Assembly: GCF_020404405.1 (NCBI RefSeq)
Contig: NZ_JAIZDA010000014.1
Span: forward strand, 52,380 to 116,379
Direction: 5' to 3'
Length of the DNA: 64,000 nucleotides
From: Novosphingobium sp. FKTRR1
GTDB taxonomy: Bacteria > Pseudomonadota > Alphaproteobacteria > Sphingomonadales > Sphingomonadaceae
The notes under the pieces are model-generated. The model did not search any database and was not told the origin of the DNA. It saw nothing but the letters and a program-made list of their open reading frames with translations. The translations under genes and the position numbers were made by a program. Each line of letters opens with the position of its first letter. Positions within the stretch are counted from its first letter, which is position 1. Shown here piece after piece: positions 26,592-33,889 of this stretch.

Positions 26592-27158
26592 ATGCTGGTT
26601 GGTTATGCGCGTGTCTCGACTTCCGATCAGGACCTGACGCTACAAACCGATGCGCTGACCAAGGCTGGCTGTGAAAAGCTGTTCACCGACAAGGTGAGCG
26701 GCGCGAAGCTGAACCGTCCCGGCCTGACCGAAGCTCTCAATTTCGTGCGGGCGGGCGATACGCTGGTGATATGGAAGCTCGATCGCCTTGGCCGTTCGAT
26801 TGGGGGCCTGATCGAACTGGCGGCGGACCTGTCCGCTCGCAAGATTGATTTCCGATCCCTGACGGACGGGTTCGACACGGCCACCCCATCGGGCCGGCTG
26901 CTGTTCCATATCCTCGCTTCCGTCGCGGAGATGGAGCGAGAACTGATAAAGGAACGGACGATTGCTGGTTTGGCAGCGGCACGGGCCAAGGGCGGCACGG
27001 GCGGGGGCCGCAAGTCCGTCATGACGCCCGACATGCTCGATACCGCCCGCAAGCTGCTCAAGGCCGGCGATAAACCAGCGAAGGTCGCGAAGCTGCTACA
27101 GGTCGGCCGTTCCACCTTCTATCGCCACTTCCCTGCGGCCGAGCGCGAACCTGGCTAA
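26592..27158 (+). CDS. tnpR: Serine recombinase/resolvase, Tn3 type
   Basis: The 188-residue protein has catalytic MLVGYARVSTSDQDL (active Ser near residue 10), LVIWKLDRLGRSIGGL, and the Arg-rich AEMERELIKERT region. A C-terminal HTH follows (KPAKVAKLLQVGRSTFYRHF). Length and domains match complete Tn3-family resolvases. No Tn3 transposase is nearby, so it is probably left from a lost transposon or serves the surrounding element. It stops seven bases before the convergent IS1182 transposase stop. Confidence 0.9.
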   Translation: MLVGYARVSTSDQDLTLQTDALTKAGCEKLFTDKVSGAKLNRPGLTEALNFVRAGDTLVIWKLDRLGRSIGGLIELAADLSARKIDFRSLTDGFDTATPSGRLLFHILASVAEMERELIKERTIAGLAAARAKGGTGGGRKSVMTPDMLDTARKLLKAGDKPAKVAKLLQVGRSTFYRHFPAAEREPG

Positions 27159-27164
27159 TTGGTG

Positions 27165-28589
27165 TCAGAAGATCGTCGCGTAGTAAGATTGCTCGAACCG
27201 GCCCCGGCTGATCCGGGCCATGTGATCGATCCGTTCCGGCACCGGGGGCGGGCGGCGGGTCCGTGCCGGTCGTGCGGCGGGGCGGGCCAGCAGTACGAGA
27301 TTGGCAATGGCCGCGCCCAACAGAAACTCTTCCTCGGCACCGCGCAGGCCGCGAAGGTGCAAACGGGTTAGCCCCCGCTTACCCTTGGCATCGGCAAACA
27401 CCCGCTCGACGCCCCGACGCAGTCGCATCGACCGCTTGAATAGGGGCGTCTGCATCTCGCCGCGCACCAGCTCGCGCACGTCCTCATGTTCGCTGTGCGT
27501 CACCGACCTGTTGCTGCCTGCGGTGCATTTCCGTTTGAGGTGACAGGCGCGGCAGTCGGAGGGACTGGCGCTGTATCGGAGAAAGCCCGCCCGACGATCG
27601 GCACCACGAAAGGGCAGTATCTTGCCAGCAGGACAGACATAGCGGTCCTGCTCCCGTTCATAGCGGAAGGCTTCGCGGGGGAATTTGCCCTTGGTCTGTT
27701 CGGATCGTTCCAGCACCGGGATATGCGGGATGGTGCCGCGATCGGTGACAAACGCCAGGAACGCGGCGCTGCCGTAGGCGGTGTCAGCCGCGACGCGCTT
27801 TGGCCGGTAGCCGAACCGATCATCGGCCCGTGCCAGCATGGTCCGCCCCGCATCGACTTCCGCCGCGAAGCGGGCGGGACTGGCCTCCACGTCGATCGTC
27901 ACCCCTCCCGGCGTGTCGATCAGGATATTCAGGGCATAGCCGAACCGGCCCCGCGCCGTGCGCGCAGACCAAGCCGACGCCGGATCGGTGCGTGACACCT
28001 CGGCCGGCTTGCCACGCGGCACGCCATGTTCCTGCGGTGGAGCATTGGCCTGATCCGCCAGCCATTCGCAAACCGGGCGGGGAAGCCGGGGCGCGGCTAT
28101 GTCGGCGTCCCGCATCTTGCGCTGCCAGCTTGCGTCGGCCGCGACAAACGATGCGTCGATTGCGGCATCCTTGTGGGCGATCAGCCGCGCGTCGGCGCAG
28201 CGCCGAACAGTCTGCTCGAACAGGATGCGGAAGATGCCGGCATCGCGGAAGCGGCCATGCCGGTTCTTGCTAAACGTCGAGTGGTGCGGCACCCGCGCGT
28301 CGGGCGGCAATCGGCAGAACCAGCGATAAGCGAGATTGAAGCGGACTTCCTCGCACAGCCGGCGTTCCGACGTGATGCCATAGAGGCGAGCGATAAGCGC
28401 CATGCGGACCAGCAATTCAGGCGCTATCGAGGGACGCCCACGGCGACTATAATGCGGCGCGAGCGCATCGCGCAGTTCACCCAGGTCGATCAGTCCGTCT
28501 ATCCTGCGTAGGATGTGATCGGCGGGGATCATCGCTCCTAGCGCCCGCCAACTTGCGCCCTTGCCGCCTCGCTGTTGCTCACCCATCAT
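27165..28589 (-). CDS. IS1182-family transposase
   Basis: The 474-residue DDE transposase has the N-terminal domain typical of the family (MIPADHILRRIDGLIDL, RRGRPSIAPELLVRMALIARLYGI, RWFCRLPPDARVPHHSTFSKNR). Catalytic aspartates appear in AIDASF and VAADTAYGSA, and the conserved RRGVERVFADAKGKRGL supplies the Glu region. The gene is intact. The start-side end of the element is the GGGGCTGTTGAAAAA sequence at 28,667. The stop-side end could not be found before the resolvase gene, so the IS may be one-ended or truncated. Confidence 0.88.
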   Translation of the reverse strand: MMGEQQRGGKGASWRALGAMIPADHILRRIDGLIDLGELRDALAPHYSRRGRPSIAPELLVRMALIARLYGITSERRLCEEVRFNLAYRWFCRLPPDARVPHHSTFSKNRHGRFRDAGIFRILFEQTVRRCADARLIAHKDAAIDASFVAADASWQRKMRDADIAAPRLPRPVCEWLADQANAPPQEHGVPRGKPAEVSRTDPASAWSARTARGRFGYALNILIDTPGGVTIDVEASPARFAAEVDAGRTMLARADDRFGYRPKRVAADTAYGSAAFLAFVTDRGTIPHIPVLERSEQTKGKFPREAFRYEREQDRYVCPAGKILPFRGADRRAGFLRYSASPSDCRACHLKRKCTAGSNRSVTHSEHEDVRELVRGEMQTPLFKRSMRLRRGVERVFADAKGKRGLTRLHLRGLRGAEEEFLLGAAIANLVLLARPAARPARTRRPPPVPERIDHMARISRGRFEQSYYATIF

Positions 28590-28667
28590 GGCCGCTGCTC
28601 CCGATGTGTCGAAGCAGGGAACCCGTTAGGAACGCGATCGGCTCACCCGGCCTTTTTCAACAGCCCC

Positions 28668-28723
28668 GGCCGCTTGCTCTCGGCAAGCGTGCCGTCGAGG
28701 TCGAAGGCGATCAGCCACTTCAT
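28668..28723 (-). pseudogene. HAD-family phosphatase, N-terminal fragment
   Basis: ATG at 28723 overlaps the stop of the P-type ATPase gene (ATGA). Nineteen codons follow: MKWLIAFDLDGTLAESKR, containing the catalytic DLDGTLAE motif of haloacid-dehalogenase phosphatases. The frame is cut at 28,667 by the IS-type end. The gene was the last of the metal operon before insertion, and no continuation is seen in the window. Confidence 0.8.
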
Positions 28724-31221
28724 GCCGCCTTCCCTGCCGGATCGCGGTAGGCGAGCAGCCTGAGCGCATTGATGACGACGAGCAGCGTCGATCCCTCATG
28801 AACCGCCACCGCTGGCCCAATGCCGAGGCCGAGGATGGTAGCAGGCACCAGGAAGGCGACGACACCCAGGCTGACGAAGACGTTCTGCCGGATGATTCCA
28901 CGGGTATGGCGGCTAAGACCGACTGCGAATGGCAGGTGCGCCAGATCGTCGGCCATCAGCGCCACGTCGGCTGTCTCCAGCGCAACGTCCGACCCCGCCG
29001 CGCCCATCGCGATGCCGACCGTGGCGCTTGCCATCGCCGGCGCATCGTTCACGCCGTCGCCCACCATCGCGACCTTGTCTTCGCCGGCGAGCTTCTTGAT
29101 CGCGGCAACCTTGTCTTCGGGCATGAGGTCGCCCCACGCTTCGTCGATCCCGACTTCGTCGGCGATCGCTTCGGCGACTTTCTGGTGATCGCCGGAGATC
29201 ATTATCATCCGCGACACGCCCATCTCGTGCAGCCGACGCAACGCGGTCTTGGCAGCTTCGCGAGGCGTGTCCATCAGGCCGATCGCGCCCAGGTCGCGGT
29301 CCCCCTTGCGGACCACCATTGTCGTGCGGCCGTTCTCGCGCAGCTTCGCGATTGCGTCCTGCGCGCCCTGCCCCAGCGCCGGAATGCCCTCACTTCCGAA
29401 CATCTCGGCCTTGCCGATCCACACCGTCTCGCCATCCACGCTCGCGGTGACGCCCCGACCGGTCAGGCTCTTGAGGTCGCCGGCAGTCGGCACGGCACGA
29501 TCGTTCAGACGTTCGCGGCCGTCCTTGACGATCGCTTGGGCCAGGGGATGGTCGCTCAACGCTTCGACGGCGACAGCCAGCGCCAGCAACTCGCCTTCAT
29601 CGGCGCCATCGACGGGCACGACATCAGTGATGCGCGGACGACCTTCGGTCAGCGTGCCCGTCTTGTCGAAAGCGATCGCTTTGAGCGACCCGAGGTTTTC
29701 GAGCGGTGCACCGCCCTTCACGAGCACGCCGCCCCGCGCTGCACGGGCAACGCCCGACAGGACCGCGCTCGGCGTTGCGATCGCGAGCGCGCACGGGCTT
29801 GCCGCCACCAGCACCGCCATCGCGCGATAGAAGCTGTCGCGGAACGGCTCGTCGACGACCACCCATGCGAACAGCAGGAGCACTGACAGGACCAGGACGG
29901 CGGGCACGAAGATCCGTTCGAACCGGTCGGTGAAGCGCTGCGTCGGCGACTTCTGCGTCTCCGCTTCGCTCACCATCTTCACGACCTTGGCAAGCGCGCT
30001 TTCATTGGAACGGCGTGTCACCTCGATCTCGATCGCGCCGCCGCCGTTGATCGTACCCGCAAAAACCCGGCTTTCCGCGTCGACTGCATCGGGCTTGGCG
30101 CGTGCCGCTGCGGCATCTGCGACCGGCACCTTGTCGACCGGGATGCTTTCACCCGTGACCGGGGCCTGGTTGATCGCGCTGGTGCCCTTGATGACGAAGC
30201 CGTCGGCAGGCAGGCGCTCGTTCGGGCGGACGATGGCAATGTCCCCGACGACCATCTGCTCGACCGGGATTTCGCTGGTCTGCCCGCCGCGTCGCACGGT
30301 CGCGGTTTCGGGCGCGAGCTTCGCCAGCGCCTCGATCGCCTTCTTGGCGCGGCCCATTGCATAATGCTCAAGCGCATGGCCGAGGCTGAACAGGAACAGC
30401 AGCAGCGCACCTTCGGCCCATGCGCCCAGCGCAGCGGCGCCGGCCGCAGCGACCAACATCAGCGTGTCGATCTCGAACTTCTTCATCCGGAGGTTGTCGA
30501 TCGCCTCGCGCAGCGTGAAGAATCCGCCGAAGAAATAGGCTGCGATATAGCAGGCGGTCGGCAGCCATTCGGGCGCGCCAGCGACCAGCCTCTCGATCGC
30601 GTAGCCGATCCCCAGCAGCGCGCCACAGGCGAGCGCGAAGATCAGCTCGGTATTGGGGCCGAGAAATTCGGCGTGGCTATGGTCGTGGCCATCGCCGGGG
30701 CCGTGCTTCTCTTCGCCCGCGCCGTGGCCCCCGGGGCCGTGGTCGTGGCCGGCATGTTCATCGGCAGCGACCCGCTTGCCCACCCTCACCTTCAGCTTGC
30801 GAAGCGCAGCGCGCACCTCCTCTTCGGTGGTTTCGCGGCGATCATATTCGACCCGGACAGACCCGCTGGTGCTGGCGCTTGCCTGGACCACGCCGGGCAA
30901 GGCGCACAGCGCATCGCTGACCGTGCGCGCCCGACGTTCGTGGTTGATCCCCGTCACCTGCCAGATCGCATGGCCGTAGCGCTCGGTGATTTCGGCACCT
31001 GCGGCGCGCACCATTTCGCGCAACCGTGGCAGCGGCAGCTTGGCGGCATCGAAATGGATGCACAGCGCCGCTGGCGTGTTGCCGTCGAGACAGATCACAT
31101 GCGCCCGCTCGACACCTTCGCGCTTTGACAGGGTTGATACGAGACGGTCCAGGCAGGCATCGGCCGCGTCAGGAAGGTCCGGCAACAACACTGGAATGTC
31201 GAGTTCGAGCTTGTCGTTCAT
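28720..31221 (-). CDS. P1B-type metal-exporting ATPase with SPC motif (Zn/Cd/Co-type)
   Basis: The 833-residue protein starts at ATG 31221 after AAAGGAGG. The N-terminus has two HMA-like folds without CxxC. A His/Gly-rich stretch follows (HAGHDHGPGGHG, then HGPGDGHDHSH). Eight membrane segments carry SPC instead of CPC in TM6 (VLVAASPCALAIATP) and HEGSTLLVVINALRLL in the last helix. SPC plus HEG is characteristic of P1B-4 pumps (Co, and in some cases Ni, Fe or Zn). Catalytic DKTGTLTEG and GDGVNDAPA are intact. It overlaps the upstream CDF-like gene (ATGA). The metal is inferred. Confidence 0.88.
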   Translation of the reverse strand: MNDKLELDIPVLLPDLPDAADACLDRLVSTLSKREGVERAHVICLDGNTPAALCIHFDAAKLPLPRLREMVRAAGAEITERYGHAIWQVTGINHERRARTVSDALCALPGVVQASASTSGSVRVEYDRRETTEEEVRAALRKLKVRVGKRVAADEHAGHDHGPGGHGAGEEKHGPGDGHDHSHAEFLGPNTELIFALACGALLGIGYAIERLVAGAPEWLPTACYIAAYFFGGFFTLREAIDNLRMKKFEIDTLMLVAAAGAAALGAWAEGALLLFLFSLGHALEHYAMGRAKKAIEALAKLAPETATVRRGGQTSEIPVEQMVVGDIAIVRPNERLPADGFVIKGTSAINQAPVTGESIPVDKVPVADAAAARAKPDAVDAESRVFAGTINGGGAIEIEVTRRSNESALAKVVKMVSEAETQKSPTQRFTDRFERIFVPAVLVLSVLLLFAWVVVDEPFRDSFYRAMAVLVAASPCALAIATPSAVLSGVARAARGGVLVKGGAPLENLGSLKAIAFDKTGTLTEGRPRITDVVPVDGADEGELLALAVAVEALSDHPLAQAIVKDGRERLNDRAVPTAGDLKSLTGRGVTASVDGETVWIGKAEMFGSEGIPALGQGAQDAIAKLRENGRTTMVVRKGDRDLGAIGLMDTPREAAKTALRRLHEMGVSRMIMISGDHQKVAEAIADEVGIDEAWGDLMPEDKVAAIKKLAGEDKVAMVGDGVNDAPAMASATVGIAMGAAGSDVALETADVALMADDLAHLPFAVGLSRHTRGIIRQNVFVSLGVVAFLVPATILGLGIGPAVAVHEGSTLLVVINALRLLAYRDPAGKAA

Positions 31222-31826
31222 GACGACCTCCTTTCGCTTTTCTTGGTTTCGGCGCGCGCGTCGCGCAGGATTTCGACACCGCCCTTGATGGCGATGATGG
31301 CGGTGGCGAAGCCGACCAGCAGGTCCGGCCAATTGGTACCCAACCACAGCACCAGCACGCCGGCGATCAGGATGCCGCCGTTGGAAATGAAGTCGTTGAA
31401 GCTGAAGGTGGTTGCGGCCCGGAGATTGACGTCCGGATCCTTGAGGCGCTGGAGCAGCCGCAGGCAGAGGTAATTCACGACGCCGGCGATCGCGGACATG
31501 ACCATCATGGTAGGTCCGATGGGCTCGCTGCCCTGCACGTAGCGCCGTCCGACATCGATCAAGATGCCGCCCGCGAAGATCAGCAGCATGACGCCCGAAG
31601 CGACCGCGGCGCGTGTCTTCCATGTCTGGCCCCGGGTGAGCGCCACAAGGCTCAGCGCATACACAGCCGTATCGGACAGGTTGTCGACGCCGTTGGCGAT
31701 CAGCGCGCTCGAGTCCGCGAAGAAGCCGGAAACGAAGAAGCCCGCAGCGATCGCCGCGTTCAGCAGCAGGACGATCCACAGTGTGCGGCGCTCCTGCCCG
31801 CCATTGTTGTCGTTGCCCGGGATCAT
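31218..31826 (-). CDS. Short CDF-family cation transporter
   Basis: The 202-residue protein has six membrane helices and the cation-diffusion-facilitator motif in modified form (SALIANGVDNLSD in TM2; FSFNDFISNGG in TM5). The second acidic or polar pair aligns with metal site A, but the usual His is replaced by Asn. The cytosolic C-terminal domain of classical CDFs is absent. It overlaps the ZIP gene upstream and the P-type ATPase gene downstream by four bases each. Export of divalent metal is likely, with the unusual site leaving specificity open. Confidence 0.8.
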   Translation of the reverse strand: MIPGNDNNGGQERRTLWIVLLLNAAIAAGFFVSGFFADSSALIANGVDNLSDTAVYALSLVALTRGQTWKTRAAVASGVMLLIFAGGILIDVGRRYVQGSEPIGPTMMVMSAIAGVVNYLCLRLLQRLKDPDVNLRAATTFSFNDFISNGGILIAGVLVLWLGTNWPDLLVGFATAIIAIKGGVEILRDARAETKKSERRSS

Positions 31827-32509
31827 CCCATCATCTCCTCAAGTGTCAGCAGGGCCAGGAAGCCGACGAAAAACATCGAGCTGATGAGCGGGGTGTCGGG
31901 TTTCTCGTGCGCCTCGACCAGCAACTCCTCCGTGACGAGGTAGAGCAGCGCCATCAGCCCGAAGCTGAGGAAGCCGGCGATCATCACCGGCGACAGCGCG
32001 GCGACCGGCACGGCAGCGAGCGCGCCGATCGGCAGCAGCAGGGCCAATGCCGAGACGATCACGATGATGCGCAAGCGCGAGCGATAGGTTTCCGCCAGCT
32101 CGTCGGTCAGCGTCAGTCCCAGAAATAACACTTCCAGAGTGAGCGCGATCGTCAGCAGGAGACCTGCCTTCTCGCCCGCCACGAAAGCGAGGCCGAGCAC
32201 CAGGCCGTCGACCAGAATGTCGATGCCGATCGCGGCGAGTAGCGCCATCGGCCCCTTGAAGCGGGCCTCAAGAGCCTTGAGCCCCAGCATGGTCGCGACG
32301 CCCGCCGCCCCGCCGATCAACGTCGCGCTGGGCGATGCCTCATGCTTGACCTGCGGCAGGATTTCGGTCGCTGCCGCCGCGAACACGACGCCGGCAGCGA
32401 GATGCTGTAGGCCCGCCACGAGGCCAGGTTTCAACTTGGTGCGGCTCGCGACAATCGCGCCGAGCACGACCGCCAGCACAGGCGCAAGCGTATAGAGCAG
32501 TGCCTGCAT
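31823..32509 (-). CDS. ZIP-family metal transporter
   Basis: The 228-residue membrane protein has about eight helices and ZIP-type features. The amphipathic metal-site helices are HLAAGVVFAAAATEILP and IGIDILVDGLVLGLAF, and a C-terminal LEEMMG is present. ZIP proteins normally bring Zn(II) or related ions into the cytosol. It lies inside an efflux operon, overlapping the CDF-like gene by four bases. It could rebalance zinc or act as an exporter variant; sequence alone cannot settle direction. Confidence 0.75.
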   Translation of the reverse strand: MQALLYTLAPVLAVVLGAIVASRTKLKPGLVAGLQHLAAGVVFAAAATEILPQVKHEASPSATLIGGAAGVATMLGLKALEARFKGPMALLAAIGIDILVDGLVLGLAFVAGEKAGLLLTIALTLEVLFLGLTLTDELAETYRSRLRIIVIVSALALLLPIGALAAVPVAALSPVMIAGFLSFGLMALLYLVTEELLVEAHEKPDTPLISSMFFVGFLALLTLEEMMG

Positions 32510-32512
32510 TTC

Positions 32513-32977
32513 CTAGGACTCCTCCGGGGTTCGGTGGCAGACGCGGATCTTCCCGCGTCGCGTGAACGCGATCGATCCGCCCGCCACGACAGCCCGCGAA
32601 TGGTCGCCGCGAAACTCGTCACCGGTTCGCTGCGCGCGCAGGATCTCGGTCCTGCCCTTCGGCAGCCAGGTGACGGCCATTTTCAAGCCGTCATCGATGA
32701 AGTCGACATCGGCGCGTGTGCCGTCGTCGCAGTACATGATGCGCTGCGCGATTAGTTTCGACGTCAGATGCTTTTCATGCGCCGGCTCGGTAGGCTGGGT
32801 CGCCGCTGGATTACACGCCCCTATAACCGCCCCGGAGACGAGAACGACGCCGAGGCGCGCGATCGCCAGACCGGCCCGATTCAGGCCGCACAAGGTTGTC
32901 ACATTTGAAATCGACGTGTCAGACATCGGTCTCTTCCGACGAAGCGCCCTGTGGCGTTCGAAGGCAGGGCAGTTCAT
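32513..32977 (-). CDS. Lipoprotein with MliC-like domain
   Basis: Up to 154 residues. A lipobox VIGAC follows a hydrophobic stretch. The start at 32977 overlaps the upstream gene (ATGA) and has GGAAGG; an inner ATG at 32926 also has a GGAAGA site and would give a more normal signal peptide. The mature part (IMYCDDGTRADVDFIDDG to RGKIRVCH) looks like the small beta-barrel of C-type lysozyme inhibitor (MliC) lipoproteins, with its paired cysteines. It resembles the next gene. A link to metal defence is positional. Confidence 0.6.
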   Translation of the reverse strand: MNCPAFERHRALRRKRPMSDTSISNVTTLCGLNRAGLAIARLGVVLVSGAVIGACNPAATQPTEPAHEKHLTSKLIAQRIMYCDDGTRADVDFIDDGLKMAVTWLPKGRTEILRAQRTGDEFRGDHSRAVVAGGSIAFTRRGKIRVCHRTPEES

Positions 32978-33351
32978 CGCGTGCCTTCCCGCTCGCAGAT
33001 CCGGGTACGGCCATCGCCTTCCACGATGGTGAGCTGCGACCCCTTGAAGGTCGCGGTGGCTGTTTCGCCGACATATTGCAGGCCCTGCGCTGGCGCGGTC
33101 AGCATCATCGGCGGTCCCCCGTTGGAGCGCCGCAAATCGATCTGCAGGCCGTTGTCCTTGTAATCGACGAACAGCGGTTCCCCGTCGGAACAGCGATATC
33201 TATGCCGCCCCATTTCCCCGGTCGCCACGGCGCTGTCGGACGAATGGATCTGCTGCTCCGTTGGCGGGGCTGGCGGCTTTCTTTCCGAGCACGCCGCGAG
33301 CCCGACAACGAGGATGACGGCGGGCAGCACCCGCTTACAGTGCATCATCAT
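32974..33351 (-). CDS. Second MliC-like lipoprotein
   Basis: The 125-residue protein has a signal peptide with lipobox VGLAAC. Its small domain starts HRYRCSDGEPLFVDYKDNG and ends GRTRICERE. The Cys...Cys layout and the 'YxC-DG...V.F/Y.DNG' opening match the neighbouring lipoprotein, so the two are probably an ancient tandem pair. It overlaps the SRPBCC gene upstream and the other lipoprotein downstream by four bases. Function is unknown. Envelope protection or metal binding are only guesses. Confidence 0.6.
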   Translation of the reverse strand: MMMHCKRVLPAVILVVGLAACSERKPPAPPTEQQIHSSDSAVATGEMGRHRYRCSDGEPLFVDYKDNGLQIDLRRSNGGPPMMLTAPAQGLQYVGETATATFKGSQLTIVEGDGRTRICEREGTR

Positions 33352-33836
33352 CGCGCCTTCCTCCTGTAGCGGAAGGGGACGCGCTGACGATTGATAGCCC
33401 GGGCAGGCTGACCTACCCGCCAGCGGAGATAGGTTGCGAGGCGATCGTCAGATTCGACCATCAGGGATCGCAGGCGGCGCAACATCATCGCCGCGAACGG
33501 CAGGGAGAGCGCCCCGCGCAGCGTGCAGCTATGCGTTAGCCTGGTGCCGCCATCGTCCCCCGCCAGCTCGTACCGCTCTTCGAGCGTGAACAGATAGGGG
33601 ATGCCGCAGGACCAAGCGAAGGCGTGCGGTTTATCGAATCGATCAATCCGTGCTGGCGTCCGAATTGGCCGGGTGATGCCCTGGATCGCAAAGGTGCATT
33701 CTGTGTCGCCGAGCCGGGACGGATCATCGAGAAATACGAGCGGACTCCACGCCCGGCGATGATCCGGATCGGTGAGTGCCGACCAGATGCGCAGTGGCCC
33801 GCCGTGAAGCATCGAGCTGGTTATGGTGCGAGGCAT
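33348..33836 (-). CDS. SRPBCC (START/Bet v 1-like) protein
   Basis: The product is about 162 residues from ATG 33836. The fold signature is an N-terminal strand and helix around GPLRIWSALTDPDHRRAWSPL. Mid-strands follow (CTFAIQGITRPIRTPARIDRFD; RYELAGDDGGTRLTHSC) and a long C-terminal helix (LPFAAMMLRRLRSLMVESDD). SRPBCC proteins bind hydrophobic ligands or act as folding aids. Position directly after czcA, separated by a strong hairpin, suggests co-transcription with reduced or stabilised expression. Its role in metal resistance is unknown. Confidence 0.7.
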   Translation of the reverse strand: MPRTITSSMLHGGPLRIWSALTDPDHRRAWSPLVFLDDPSRLGDTECTFAIQGITRPIRTPARIDRFDKPHAFAWSCGIPYLFTLEERYELAGDDGGTRLTHSCTLRGALSLPFAAMMLRRLRSLMVESDDRLATYLRWRVGQPARAINRQRVPFRYRRKAR

Positions 33837-33852
33837 ATCCCCATCTCCCAGA

Positions 33853-33887
33853 GATGGGCGGGGCGATCGCGGATCGCCCCGCCCATC
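33853..33887 (-). repeat. Perfect 16-bp hairpin between czcA and the SRPBCC gene
   Basis: GATGGGCGGGGCGATC (33853-33868) and GATCGCCCCGCCCATC (33872-33887) are exact complements with a three-base loop. It begins two bases after the czcA stop. No T-run follows, so it is more likely an RNA-stabilising or processing element, or a partial terminator, than a simple stop. Confidence 0.8.
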
Positions 33888-33889
33888 CA

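Larger units (their letters stand above)
23205..28667. mobile_element. Putative composite element bracketed by inverted GGGGCTGTTGAAAAA ends
   Basis: The same 15 bases occur at 23,205-23,219 reading right and at 28,667-28,653 reading left. At each place a chromosomal-type gene breaks off (FTR1 on the left, HAD phosphatase on the right). Inside are a stress/sulfate cassette, a resolvase and an IS1182-type transposase whose own start lies 64 bases from the right end. No matching end was seen beside the transposase stop, and the flanks show no target duplication (GATC versus GGCC). It could be one transposon, or the result of two IS copies and a rearrangement. Confidence 0.5.
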
